NCBI RefSeq assembly: GCF_000003815.2
Contig: NC_049993.1
Location: 2,074,645 to 2,134,644 of the forward strand
DNA from: Branchiostoma floridae
Lineage: Eukaryota > Chordata > Leptocardii > Amphioxiformes > Branchiostomatidae
Length of the DNA: 60,000 nucleotides
Direction: 5' to 3'
The position numbers and the translations under genes were made by a program. The notes beneath the pieces are model-generated. The model was given only the letters and a program-made list of their open reading frames with translations. It was not told the DNA's origin and made no database searches. Below, one piece after another: positions 22,428 to 47,532 of the stretch (positions within the stretch are counted from its first letter, which is position 1; each line of letters starts with the position of its first letter).

Positions 22428-23138
22428 ATGATGATAACCAACCGTATGTGCTTAGTTTAGACCCCAGCAACATATTTGGACCAAATTCCTCTATCAATCT
22501 GTTTGTATACATGTATTACAGCTTCTAACATTTTTTTCACAAAGATTTCATAATCGATGTAAAAGCTATACTCAAAACATTGTGTCTGATTCGGTGGGGT
22601 CCAAACTGAAAATGTAAAGACAGCAAAGACAAGACGGGGATGTGAAAGGTGTCCCGTCCGGGTGAATGATATAAATCGCCGTGTGGCTAATACGACATGT
22701 CTACATGGCAGGCTATGACACTTGATCAAGACATAAGAACATGATCAAGTAAAAATAACATAATTCTGCTTCATGTTATAGTCTTATTGTAACATCAATA
22801 TTGTATCAATATATTTCTTCTTCTATCTTTATAAATGATAAAACACAAAAAATGTCGGAATACCCTTATTTCAACAATCTTTGTGTCTTATCAGTAGAGT
22901 CCTATCAAGTGAGTATTGCAGATTTTTAGAGTAAACTGTGTGGCATCTCCTAATTTTCTAAACAAATCATAATAATGTAAATAGATTACTGACACGATAA
23001 CTTATCAAATATTCCACAACGATTCATGAAACAGTATGTTCATAGTGATCACAAAATAAACATCTGAAAGGTGCTTATTTATGAGAAAAAGATGTTTGGA
23101 AACTATATGGACATATTAGCGTGAGACAAACGTGTTGG
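22428..23138. repeat. Remainder of the segmental duplicate
   Basis: Aligns with about 7840-8560, including 'tttcaacaatctttgtgtct' at about 22868 and 'gtgatcacaaaa' near 23045. No gene was recognised. Confidence 0.5.
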
Positions 23139-23146
23139 GTGAGGGT

Positions 23147-23614
23147 CAGGGCTGGGTATCGGTACAACGTACCGGTACAAAACCGGTTTTTCTTATTGGA
23201 CCGGTCCAGAAAAACCGGACCTGAAAAAATCGGTGTACCGGATGTTGGACCTATTGGAAATTGAACAGATTATATAATCACACATTTAGGGCCATAGGGC
23301 TTTATTACCGGTCGAGTAAAATAACAAGAGCGAAATATAACAGAGTCTATAATCATTCATACAATTTCATACCGAGTTTTACAGTCAATAGTACAGAGGC
23401 AGTTAGCCTTGTACGATTTTAAGACGCCAGTGGGAGTCGAATACTCCACAAAACTGATTTCTTTGTAGCGAAATAAACAATTGTCTTGAGGATCGCCCGT
23501 TCAAAAGTTCACACATACTGAATCAGGTCCAGGTTCAGGTCCGAACCTGGACCTAATACTCTGGACCTGACACCGGACCTGGACCTGAATTTTCTGTACC
23601 GGTACCAACCCCTA
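23147..23614. mobile_element. hAT-type non-autonomous element
   Basis: Starts CAGGGCTGGGTATCGGTAC and ends in an imperfect inverted copy (GTACCGGTACCAACCCCTA). It is flanked by 8-bp direct repeats GTGAGGGT (23139-23146) and ATGAGGGT (23615-23622), a one-mismatch target duplication. An 8-bp duplication and a CAGGG terminus are typical of hAT elements. The interior has ACCGGT and GGACCT palindromic runs and no transposase. Confidence 0.8.
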
Positions 23615-23622
23615 ATGAGGGT

Positions 23623-24493
23623 GGATGTTTAACAATGATACAAATACCACTACACTATAACCGTTCTGTAGCAATAATAGTAAGATTCAAACATAAACGT
23701 TTACACCAAATCTTAAATTATTTTGTTAAAAATCGAACCATTACATTATACGCTCAGCTCGTGATTCTTGCCGTTAGGCTAAGAGAATTTGATTTTTTTT
23801 TTCGAAAACATGTGACATGTTTACTAAGCAAGACAGGATCCGGAGTATCAATAAATATGGAGTATGAAGCACAGGGAGAGAGATAAGAGAGAAGAATATA
23901 TCAACTGAGACCAGAAACCGACGAATCATGTGGTTAGAGAGACGACAACATCATCATCCAAGCTGAGGAAATGCAATGGTAAAATTGTTGTAAATGATGG
24001 GCATTTGATCCAAGTGACAATGGGAAGCTAATCATTATGAGGCATATTTCTATTCTCAATTTGTATATATGTATATATATATATTTATTTATATTGTACG
24101 TGTTGTCGACAGATTTGTAGAGTAGAAATGTAAGAAAGGAAACTGAATGTATTGATGTATCCATGTTTACTGGCCATTTCATTCATTAAGAAACAGAAAG
24201 TCAAATTAATGGCTGTGGATGACATCAGCGCCCATATGAATTTTAACTCGATATGGAAAAAATGTAGCTGTCAAGTTGGTGAGTTATACCATTCTGCTAC
24301 ACTAGTGTCACTTTGTGTATCCAGTGAAGGTAGTATTACTAATAAAGACTTGTTGGCTGTGATGCCATGTTTTGTCACTTCAATTCTTAATTTAGTAATC
24401 TGGATATCTTTTTTTTCTTCCAAAATTGTTTTTTACACCCTTGAATTTGGAGTATGTAGGGAATGTCACCCATATAATTTTCTTGCTGTTACC
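23623..24493. other. No recognised gene
   Basis: Contains a short (ta)n tract near 24066-24090. The open frames here have no protein-like composition. Confidence 0.35.
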
Positions 24494-24885
24494 TTAACCC
24501 TATTCAGACCGGGCTTTTTTGGTCATCCCTGGACCGGGGGGGGGGGGGCTTTTGAGGCCCTCCACTTTGAAGTCCTATAACTCTAAAACGACGTTCCGTA
24601 GGGCCACCAAATTTTTAGGACATAATATCGACATAATTTCTGACAAGTTTTGACGTTTGACGTTACGTTGACGTAAGATGACGTAGTTATGACGTCATCA
24701 ATTTGATTATATCGGCCGGACCCATGAAAAAAGGCTATTCTCAGAAAACTTCAAGTTATTCTACAAAAATGTAACAACAGGTGCAGATAACAGAATTATA
24801 ATGTTTACAAATTTTAAGGGATAATTAGCTTGTTATTATTGATCTGGCCATACGGTCCGCCATCTTGGATTTTGGGCTGATTGGG
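24494..24885. mobile_element. piggyBac-type MITE, copy b, truncated
   Basis: Begins TTAA-CCCTATTCAGACCGGG, includes the poly-G tract at 24536-24548 and the 'gacgttacgttgacgtaagatgacgt' block (inverted relative to copy a), then stops abruptly near 24885 without a second terminus. Confidence 0.75.
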
Positions 24886-25130
24886 CCGACCGTAGATTTC
24901 CGAATCAGCCGTTGCGGTCGCAGGTGTTCGGAGCTTAGCGGGGACTGTCAACAAACTTCAGACTTCGAGCGAACCACCGAACGCGTTCTAAAGCGCACTT
25001 AGGCTCGCCGGCGAGTTGAATAAAATGGCGGACAACTCAAGCGGAGGAGGGAAGTGCGCATATTTCAAGACATCCTCACGGCTCAACAAAGTCGTATCCA
25101 TACGTTGTAAATATTGCTGTGCAGTGTAAT
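24886..25130 (+). promoter_or_regulatory. GC/CpG-rich segment with a short ORF (possible first exon)
   Basis: Unlike its AT-rich surroundings, this stretch has many CpGs. It contains ATG at 25025 with a 34-codon frame starting MADNSSGGGKCAYFK and ending at 25129. It could be the promoter and start of an unidentified gene or part of an unrelated repeat. No downstream exon was connected. Confidence 0.25.
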
Positions 25131-26362
25131 AAGGGAAACTCAACTCATAATGTAGAGAAATGACCGAAAACAGTGACCTTATTTTTACATTATGTTTTTA
25201 AAGCTGCACTACGTAAGATTTGAACAATACAAAAAAATAGCTTTCCCTGTACGTTTTCTTTACACTGTTACTTCAATCAACCCTATAGGATTGCATACTA
25301 AGATTCTAAGAGAGATGCGTTTGGTGACGTTAAAGAAAGTTGTATGTCACTCGAAACTTCGGGAAGAAGATATCTAAATCTTATTCAGTATATTTGCATT
25401 TGAAAATTGTTTACCGATAGTCTCTCACCTTACCTCACCTCAGCCTAACCTTTATTAAAGTATCATAAACAGACCAGCGTTTAGAGATATGAAATTACAC
25501 ATTTGCCGGCTCATAACAAAGAACTGAAATCAGACTTATCATGTAGGCTTCTACAATAACAGCAAACAGATCAAACGCAGCTCTGTTTTGTTTTAATCTA
25601 AGCATTGTTTAACCACTCGAGAATGTCTACTCAACTGATGTTTGAAGTTAACGAGTCTATCACGAACACGTGCCAGAGCATATTTATAAGCTTTCAGGTT
25701 ACGTAAGGTATTTTCTGGCGATGTTATTTCGTTAGCTTATGCAAGTTATAGGCAACTGCTTTGGAAATGTATCTGCCAAAGAAATAATTTCTTCAGGGTG
25801 TTTGTATACGATGTGGTATTTGATATGAATACACTAGAAAATGATTATGACTCATCACGCACCAAATATCTGGTCTTTGGAACACCTTTGAGATATTAGC
25901 TAACTAAGAGATACTCACCCATGACTGTTTTTTTTTTGTGATGTGCCTTTTCAATGGACACGGTGAAATCGGGACGCTCTAAACCGTTTCGCTACAGAAA
26001 AAAAAAATGATCCAAGAGCTAGAATTCAACAATGTATGTGTGAAGTACATCACAAAATATATACTTGAAACATCTTATTATAGTACCAGTATGGTTATAA
26101 GAAAAACAACATTTTCTCTTGGAATTTTATTGAATCAAATTAAATAACGTTCGACCCCCCCCCCCCCCCCATAAATGAATATAGATGCAACTAACGCATG
26201 ATGGAATAAATAACATTTTGTCTGCCAAGCATACAAATGGTGGCGTTTATTCATGAATTTGCATATGCATGAAAATATTCATGTCTTAAAACTTCATAGG
26301 GATTGGCTCAAGGATTTTCACGCAAACCCTTTGACCAAATAGTATTATGTAGATGCCAGACA
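25131..26362. other. No recognised gene; upstream of gene 2
   Basis: No supported exon. A poly-C run occurs at about 26156-26170. Confidence 0.35.
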
Positions 26363-26502
26363 GGTTTTGCATGTGTCCATTTGTTTGGGGATTAGTCTGG
26401 TCACAGACGCTGGTGTTTTTGTAAGGCAGCGAACACCCCTGATATTTATCTTGGTAACGGACAGCTAGGACTAAACACTTCGACTGCTCATACTGACAGA
26501 AG
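26363..26502 (+). promoter_or_regulatory. Conserved upstream block and probable 5' UTR exon of gene 2
   Basis: Matches 9822-9946 upstream of gene 1 ('caggttttgcat', 'tttggggat.agtct', 'ctaaacac', 'gacagaag|gta'). The putative donor is GT at 26503. Confidence 0.5.
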
Positions 26503-27037
26503 GTATTTTAGTTTGTCTATATCAATTTATTTCTCTAATTAATTCCGAAGCATATCTATCGGGAGAGAGTGTACTAAATTATCTCCCGAGATCTGCGTGC
26601 AACCCACACAGGGCGGTAAAGTGGTATTCAATCTATTGTGGATATACCATTAAAATACTACCTCATGAAAGTTTTACCAACTGAGAAATATTTGCTCTGG
26701 TCATAGAAAGCTGCATCTGTTCCGAAGAGAGTTTATCTTAGTATAGCCCAACATGAATATTGAATAGGATGTGCACTCTTAGATTTGACGCCTGAAGTAA
26801 TATGACCTCTTCTTCAACTGGACTGAAAGTTGAGCAAACGTCTCTGTGCTCTGCACTAACCCAACACAGGAATAGGTTGTTTACCAGCATCAAGGTCTCT
26901 GCCTGTTTCAATACTAAGTAACCTACATTGTGAAACAGCCAAGAAACAATAGACTGGATACATGGTTGACAGGGATGAGTATGTCTTTTCACTGACAGTG
27001 TTAACGTTGCTTCACCCGCTTTACAATGTGACCGACA

Positions 27038-27157
27038 ATGATCGAACCGATCGTCTCCAATATGGACGAAGTCGATGATGACAGGCCTCTCCTCGTGTCC
27101 ATAATGCGAATATTCATCGTGCTAATGTTTTATATCTTTAATCCGGGGTGGACTTAG
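27038..27157 (+). CDS. Small ORF with acidic dileucine motif and hydrophobic segment (doubtful)
   Basis: 39 codons from ATG: MIEPIVSNMDEVDDDRPLLV, then SIMRIFIVLMFYIF, ending TAG. The D-D-R-P-L-L stretch fits an acidic-dileucine sorting signal and is followed by a hydrophobic run. It lies in the first intron of gene 2. It may be an unrelated first exon or chance. Confidence 0.2.
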   Translation: MIEPIVSNMDEVDDDRPLLVSIMRIFIVLMFYIFNPGWT

Positions 27158-28229
27158 TGGCTCTTTTATAGTCCTGACGTTTACGAGTTAGGTACAGATA
27201 AACATCAGATGGAGACCATCCTGTTGAAGGAAAAAATACAATTAAAACAATATAATTTTCATTTTTCATTTAATGAGGCCCGATCTTTACATGGTTCAAT
27301 CAATGGTTCAATGTTAACCCAGCCCTTCCAAAGGCCCTTTTCTCTTTGCCCAATTTTATGGCTTAGTTAGACAAGGGTACATTGCAGGCCAGTATTAAAA
27401 CTTTATTTTAGACGTATGTGGTCCAGAGTTAATAAATCTACGCTTTAACCCATGTTTATCATAAAGATATATCAAAAATTGCATCAGAAGGAATTTATTT
27501 TGTAATAAAGAATAATGCATACTCATTGTGGGTCAAAAAGTTTTACAATACCGGTTTATTGTGCCAATAATTTATCTGACATAGATTATGTTAATGAGGT
27601 AAATTTCCCTACACTTGGGGATTTTTGCTGCATTTCATACTGCAGTTGCTAGGTGTCGCTCTTTGTACATTGCAACAACACGAAACAAAAAAAATAGCCG
27701 CAAACTTCGGGACTAGTAGCCAGGTAAGTACATTTTAAAGACATTTGTGACTATGAATGTCCTTGATAGAGTTTGTATTGTGTGAAAAATAGATTTGAGA
27801 CTGGATTGGCAGCTGGAGAAGTCACTAATTTAGCTTTCCCGTACAAGAATTGGGGTGGGAGGGGGGCCACATGTGGAACTCTGTGGTTGTCTCTGATTAT
27901 TTTGATGTGATCCTCATGTTAACTGATGGACACTGGTGAAGCGCCGAGGTACCTTTTCCTGACGAAATCCCTACTACCCGGCAAGGTACAGCTTTTTTAA
28001 AGCACTTGTTTAACACTGGGTTTCTTAATTGCATGGATGGTTCTGTTATACACCGTCTTGCAAACATGTTACCTTACGTTTTGTAAGCATACTATAATGA
28101 AAATACTATAAAGTAAAATAAGAAATAACGCGTTCAAAAACCGCCTCTAAAAACAATATAAAAGAACACTGCGACGCTTTCATCAGTGTCCTTACAAGGC
28201 CCTTACATAAGTCGTAGTGATGTTATAAA
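27158..28229. other. Gene 2 5' intron, nothing recognised
   Basis: No further exon or repeat boundary could be supported. Confidence 0.35.
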
Positions 28230-28424
28230 TACTGTAAATGCAGAAATATTCACGGTTTTCGCGGCGACCACTTCACCGCGAACTTAAATCCACCGCGAAC
28301 ATTTTTCTATTAAGGTATTAGACTTCAGTCGATGGTGTTACCGCGAACTTAAATCCACCACGAAGAGTCATTTTCCCCGCTACCGCGAAATTAAATCCCT
28401 GCGAACTTAAATGCATTTACAGTA
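28230..28424. mobile_element. MITE with TACTGTAAATGC ends, copy 2 (complete)
   Basis: The ends TACTGTAAATGC and GCATTTACAGTA are inverted copies; 'cgcgaacttaaat' motifs recur inside in both orientations. It ends 38 bp upstream of the gene 2 tail exon. It is related to 3217-3379. Confidence 0.8.
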
Positions 28425-28462
28425 TGTTGTTTCGTTGTGAGATGTCATGAATTTTTATTTAG

Positions 28463-41163
<12,701 letters not shown>

Positions 41164-42084
41164 AACCGACTGGATGCTTTTGGTAGACTGGTTAGTAATT
41201 GGAATGTATAAGCTTCTAACTAATTGTGAGATGCTGGAATGGGAGCCGCATGAAAAACTATATAGAATTGCACCCAATGATCAGATCAGTCAAAACTTAA
41301 CTTTGAAGAAAATAGTCCCCCTAGGCTATAATGGATTTTTTCCGGTGACAATTCCATGTAAAATGGATCAATTCAAAACGGTGAAAAAAGGATTGCATAA
41401 TTGGTCCAGGAAAAAAATTGAAATTAGAAAATCCTTCCCGGGAATGCTCACTTACCCAGTGGCACCTTTATAACAAATCCCAAAATGTTATTTGCGTAAG
41501 CTGAATCGAGTTTGAAAATTGGTAGATTGGCATACTCAAAGTAGCATGGAATAAGATAAAACATTCGGAGATCACAATGAAAAAAATTACCATGCGTCCT
41601 TGAGCATTTCAAAAGTCATTGTCTACATTTATTTATTAACATGATATTGTTGCCCAAGAAAATTTAAACAAGTCGTTTAAACATCGGGCCAGCAAATTTC
41701 TATATTAACGGCATCAAAATTGCACATTGTGTCATTTAAAGTATTCACTCTGAAAGCAGCAACTATTTGAAAGCAATTTGTACATCCTTAACGACAAAAA
41801 CTATTTACTACTTAGTACTGCAATGGACATTGTAATGAATATATTACAGTGCATCCATGTATACCTGACTATATACGAGTATTAGAAATTGGTAATGATA
41901 AAAATATATGAAGCCGTAAAATAACTTCACCTGCTGCACCTCAAATTAGAGAATGACAAATCATAACAATGATGAAACTAACACAAAATGTTTACTCTTT
42001 CAAAAGGCTTAGTAGAGAGATAAGATTTTGACTCAAGATTTAGAAGCGTATTACATTATATTGTTGCTGTTTTTTGCCTATTTG
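41164..42084. other. Gene 2 3' region
   Basis: Probable 3' UTR and flank; 'catttcaaaagtcattgt' near 41610 matches the gene 1 flank at about 20676. No new exon was seen. Confidence 0.45.
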
Positions 42085-42952
42085 CCTATTCAGACCGGGC
42101 TTTTTTGGTCATCCCTGGACCGGGGGGGGGGGCTTTTGAGGCCCTCCACTTCTAAGTCCTACAACTCTTGAAAGACGTGCCATAAGGCCACCGAATTTTA
42201 AGGGCATGATATCGACATAATATCTAAAGAGTATTTGACGTTCGACGTTACGTTGACGTAAGATGACGTAATTATGACGTCATCAATTTGATTATATTTG
42301 CCGGACCCATGAAAAAAGGGTATTCTCAGACAACTTCAAGTTGTACTACAAAAATGTAACAACAAGTGCAGATAGAATAATAATGTTTACTACGACTTGT
42401 ATTACCAATAGCAACATCGATGATGTCATAATGACGTCATGCACATCTAAGATACGAGTTAGGCTCCGCCATATTATATCCACTACCTTGAGTTTTTAAA
42501 AATCCTTTTTTTTTGCAACAAATAATCACAAAGGGCAATGGAAATAGACTAAATTCATTCATTTCGATGGTTTTTGATGAAAAAATACCAGGTAGTTACA
42601 AATGTTAAGGGATAATTAGCTTGTTATTCTTGATCTGGCCATACGGTCCGCCATCCTGGATTTTGGGACGATGGCGTCATCAAATTACCATAATTTATGC
42701 ATTTATAATAATGAAAGATATGCTAAATAATACAAGATTTTATTTATGTAACAAAATAGCAGTAATATAGCAAAAAAATGTGAAAAATACATTGTTAGAA
42801 CCAAAAATAGTGATTTTTGGCAAAGCTGCCTGTCAGCAAATGGTTGCCATGGCAACAAGAAAAAATGATGGCTTTAGCGTAAGGCGTTCTGGCGTTATAG
42901 GGCATTGAAGTTGTCGAGGGCCTCAACCCCCCCCCCGTCTGAATAGGGTTAA
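42085..42952. mobile_element. piggyBac-type MITE, copy d
   Basis: CCTATTCAGACCGGGC at the left (its TTAA lost or mutated) and GTCTGAATAGGG-TTAA at the right (42949-42952). Orientation is inverted relative to copy a. CRE-like 'tgacgtcat' blocks recur at about 42265-42280 and 42424-42440. Confidence 0.8.
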
Positions 42953-44884
42953 ATGTCTTAATGTTAGTGCTTTATTAACTAACATGCTTAATTTAATTAA
43001 TTGCAAGCAGTCTAATGTTAATAGAAAATTTATTTTGTCAGAAAATATTGTTGTACACAAATAGCATGTGTAACAAAAAGGTAAATGTTTATGAGAGAAT
43101 GCAGTATATTTCATCCATCTCCACCACGAACTGTCGCAAAGTCGCGCCTGGCCAACATCAGAATATCTCAGATAGTTAATACCAAGTATTCTATCGAAAA
43201 GACAATACTGTATGAAATATATATTTCCCTATTTAACCCCAATTCTGCACGTATGGGCTCTTCCACACATATAACCCATACATGCTATATCATCCACTGA
43301 TTCCAATTTGGACATTTTTTTTAAATTTCTTTAGCAAAAATTCTTTGAACAGTGAAAAGTGACTATCCGAGAGTGGTTCTCTCTTTGTAAGACTCTCGCA
43401 GTGGCAACTCGATGCTAAACAAGCCTATCAAAAAACCCATTCACTCAAATCATTGCCTTGCAAAGTCAAAACTAGAGAAAATTGAATTAAACCATTGTTT
43501 GTTTTTACAATGTCCTATTGTTATAAAATTATTGGAAAATGTCTCGAAATAAATTTCTGTGGCCTAAGCATATTTTTCAAGTGATAGAATGAATAATAAA
43601 TTGCGTTCAAAAAATCAAAACATGCTGTTTTCGTATATAGAAAAGTAGCGAAGCGATGGAAAATGTCAAACTCAAATATTTGTAGTTCATTAATAAGTTT
43701 TGTAAGGAAGAGCTATAATTAATACAAATTATTTATCATTCTTAAAAATGTAGTTTACTTCTGAACAATGGAATAGGACTGCGAACTTGGCACATCAAAG
43801 CCTCTGCTTGGGCCTAGGAAAAAATGTTGTGTTTTAAGTTACCCAACCGACGCTAGCTAAACATAGATTTCCTGCAACTTATGATCCACTGCTAACTGAG
43901 TCACGTGTTCTATCTGCAAAACGCGACGTCACGGAAGCGGTGGATTGTTCATTCCTTGACAAAGACTGGTGCTGTTCAGTCGAGAATTTATTCGAGTTCC
44001 ATTTTTGGTTGGATATTACAGTTAAACTAGTTCAAGAAGGAAAATCTACTGACCGTTGACTTTTTCGGTTGGCCGCTGGCATCAACCAAAATGATATTCC
44101 ATTATATCCTTGCATTTGACATTTGAGTAATAAAATTTTAAATAGATTTCCGAGTTTCAACAGTCGATAAAGGAATGTGTGATAAGCCTTGCATTTCTTT
44201 GTTCGGTTTATAAAATGTTAGCTGCGTACAATGTAATGTACATCCGTTCAATTTAATGTTAAAAGCAGCAGTGCACGATGCTCAACAGGTTTACAGTGCT
44301 AAAGTGTACCTACTGGATCACTTCGGCTAGAAAAAAAAGGAAAAATAGAATCTATGCACGTTCTGGCCCTATTTATTTCAGAACCGAAGCCGTAAACATA
44401 ACATTATTTTCCTCAGGCCAAATCGTTATTTATTCAAGACATTAGCAACTTCTAAATAGTAATATCTTGATATCAGCACACAAAAGAATATGGTTTAATG
44501 CATGGAAGATTTACTTAGAGATTAGCAAACTTTAATTTTCAACACCGTCAAACTATTAACACCACTAGAAATGGTCAAGCGATATATAAGACATTATCAC
44601 CCTACAAGGGGACTCGCTTTCCAAAGTATTGAAGTTGCTACATTGTAGGGAAGTGGGTTAAGTTCGCAATTGAAATCAACTGGAGTACATACAAAGGAGT
44701 AACTTCTACTTTTAAAGCAACGTAGTGTTGAATCAATTATCTGACCATTCTTATAAAACCCTAAAACGCAAGCAAGAGACTGAAAACAATGCATTTTTAT
44801 GCAATCATTATTCATTGACTGAACACAGATAGTATGGTATACTGAACATTAGATTATTTATTTATGTCTTTTCATTGTTAAATC
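42953..44884. other. No recognised gene
   Basis: AT-rich sequence. A short match to the lectin 3' flank occurs near 43880-43960 ('gatccactgctaac', 'gtgttctatctgca'). Confidence 0.35.
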
Positions 44885-44984
44885 NNNNNNNNNNNNNNNN
44901 NNNNNNNNNNNNNNNNNNNNNNNNNNNNNNNNNNNNNNNNNNNNNNNNNNNNNNNNNNNNNNNNNNNNNNNNNNNNNNNNNNNN
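44885..44984. other. Assembly gap (100 N)
   Basis: Run of exactly 100 N, a typical placeholder length for a gap of unknown size. Confidence 1.
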
Positions 44985-46180
44985 CACATGTTTATATTTG
45001 ACCGCGAAAAAAGTCATGAATCTTAAAATATCTGGTTCCTGAAACTGTGTGAACCAAAATGTTTTTTTATGTTTATTTGGCAGTTTTTTTTCGTTTTTTT
45101 TGCGACGCCTCAGGGGCGGAGATATTTTCTACAGTATTACGATCGCTTTGAAAGAATTTTGAAAATTCCACGAATGCATTCCCTTGGGAATTGATTTTTG
45201 GCTAAACCGCAGGGGTGTCGTCCATACAGTGGTCATTGAAGACTATTCTAGCTGTTATTTTTCTTTGTTGAGGCATTCTTTGTTTTCTGGATTAATGATT
45301 TTAGGGAACGGTCTTTTCACATAGCCGGGAATGACTGCGCTCCTTGCATACCATAAGCCGTACACAGATTATTATGATGTTTCGCATGTTTTATGAATTT
45401 TCAATGGAAACCAATATGTCCCATCTTTTTGCCGTTATGTCTTCTATAAGCCTGTGCTTTTTACAATATGGAATGAAATGCTGTCAAGTGGTTATCGTTC
45501 GGAGTCATAGAGAGCCTGATTTTGAGTGGTAGAAAAATAAGATGTTTTAAAGAAGACAAGACTTTAGACCAATATAGCACAACTTTTGCTAATATCTCTT
45601 TTGAGCTTTGCTTTTACATGGTGGGATGATATGCTTCACGAGGTCAAAAAAATAATGAAGACCAATGTGTCACAGGTTTTTGTCGATATCTTTTATATAA
45701 AATATGAAATGATGTGCTTTCAGGTGGTTGTCGTTTGGAATTGAAGCTGGTGTGTTACGCCGAAGGACGGTTATACCGGCTATATAGATACAGATTACGT
45801 AAAGCCTGATTTTGAAATGTTAATAAGTCACATGTTTCAAACAAGAAATGAAACCAATGGATTTCAACTTGTTTAGATTCTGCTTTGAAGACTAGCATAG
45901 CTAGAATAAAGGAAGGACGCAGAGACAAGGTTTTCCGTACACTGGGCACGGGAGACTGTTAAGATGGTTTGACGTCACTATATACTAGTAATGCTGGCCT
46001 CGCTAACCTCATTCTTAGCTGCGGATCTCTCTTTCTCTTCTGAACTATACTCTCTGACTCTCTGTCATACAAATACATTATATCTCGTGGTCACATTTTG
46101 GCGTATCAAACAGACAGGTCTTGCCACACCACAAAACAACGGTTATTTCATCTACGGTCCATTCATATACATATAAAATC
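44985..46180. other. No recognised gene
   Basis: No supported exon, although short open frames exist on both strands. Confidence 0.3.
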
Positions 46181-46480
46181 AACTACTACAATGTATACAC
46201 TAAAATACATATTCGTGATATAAACAGTCAATCAATCAGTCAATCCGTGAATTCTATAACTGGTGTCATGTCAGGTTATCTATACATGTAGAAGTATGAT
46301 CGCAATCTATCGGCTGTACGTCTTGGCTCTGCTACTGGCCTCTACTTCCCTCATGTTGCCCTCCTTCTGTCGATGGCGCTGTTCTGGATGTTGTGTGGCT
46401 CCCCTCTGTTCAGAATTTTTAAGCCGCACAAATGTATATTCTGGCTCCTCCTAGCGATGGCCACTTTTCTTCATTAGTAC
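46180..46480 (-). pseudogene. Tandem duplicate of the minus-strand terminal exon, broken
   Basis: Aligns with 46547-46850 by eye ('ataaaatc.actacta', 'ggctcctcc'). On the minus strand the copy reads GGARIYICAA then a stop where the other reads GGAGIDVCAPYKVG. It appears to be a decayed tandem copy, offset by about 365 bp. Confidence 0.5.
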
Positions 46481-46626
46481 ATACACCTCCAATTTGATTA
46501 GGTCTGTCGTCGCTGTGGTAAACGTATGTACGGTTCTTTATTGTACATATAAAATCCACTACTATAATATATACACTAGAGTACATATTCATGGTATAAA
46601 TCAGCCAAAACCAGCCCGTGAATGGT

Positions 46627-46995
46627 CTAACTAGTTTTAGGTTTTCTGTGGTTGTGGCAGTGCAATCGATTTGCTGCTCCAGATCTGCTACTGTTCTGGC
46701 ATTCCTTAGGCCCTCTCGTTGTCTTCCTTCTGTGGACGGTGCAGTTCTGGGTGATGTGTAGCTCCTTCCCGACTTTATAAGGTGCACAGACGTCTATTCC
46801 GGCTCCTCCAGCAATGCAGCTCGTCTCAGCGACTTTCAGTGGAAGGACTCGACTGACTTTGTGACGGAACTGTTTCGTACTGATGGACACAGGTACGGGT
46901 GTCAGGTACATCTCGTCGTTGTCGCTCTTGCCCTGTATGGTTAATCTGCTGGGATCGAGAGGGAACACAAACATGACATCGCCCGTTTCATATAC
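46627..46995 (-). CDS. Terminal exon of an unrecognised minus-strand gene
   Basis: Open on the minus strand to a stop at 46627. It begins around YETGDVMFVFPLDPSRLTI and continues with 'EMYLTPVPVSISTKQF', 'VSRVLPLKVAETSCIAGG', 'GIDVCAPYKVGKELH' and a basic tail ('CHNHRKPKTS'). A candidate acceptor ('attcgtatag') precedes it. Composition looks protein-like, but I do not recognise the family. The upstream coding sequence would be in or beyond the N gap at 47100-47444. Confidence 0.4.
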   Translation of the reverse strand, partial: VYETGDVMFVFPLDPSRLTIQGKSDNDEMYLTPVPVSISTKQFRHKVSRVLPLKVAETSCIAGGAGIDVCAPYKVGKELHITQNCTVHRRKTTRGPKECQNSSRSGAANRLHCHNHRKPKTS

Positions 46996-47099
46996 TATAC
47001 GAATATACTGATACTGACACTAATGGTTTATTCCAAAGTCACCCATAACTTTGTCACCGTCGCTGTACGTTTATTTGGGTGCTCGTCACAGCTATTAAA

Positions 47100-47444
47100 N
47101 NNNNNNNNNNNNNNNNNNNNNNNNNNNNNNNNNNNNNNNNNNNNNNNNNNNNNNNNNNNNNNNNNNNNNNNNNNNNNNNNNNNNNNNNNNNNNNNNNNNN
47201 NNNNNNNNNNNNNNNNNNNNNNNNNNNNNNNNNNNNNNNNNNNNNNNNNNNNNNNNNNNNNNNNNNNNNNNNNNNNNNNNNNNNNNNNNNNNNNNNNNNN
47301 NNNNNNNNNNNNNNNNNNNNNNNNNNNNNNNNNNNNNNNNNNNNNNNNNNNNNNNNNNNNNNNNNNNNNNNNNNNNNNNNNNNNNNNNNNNNNNNNNNNN
47401 NNNNNNNNNNNNNNNNNNNNNNNNNNNNNNNNNNNNNNNNNNNN
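47100..47444. other. Assembly gap (345 N)
   Basis: Run of N lying within the possible minus-strand gene. Confidence 1.
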
Positions 47445-47532
47445 GTCTTCCCGTTCAACATTACTTAACTTAACTTAACTAAACATAACTGAGACGACTA
47501 AAACCAGAGCAACACAACGGGCATACTCACCT

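Noticed and set aside
47023-47478. ORFs crossing 47100-47444
   Set aside because: They consist almost wholly of N positions.
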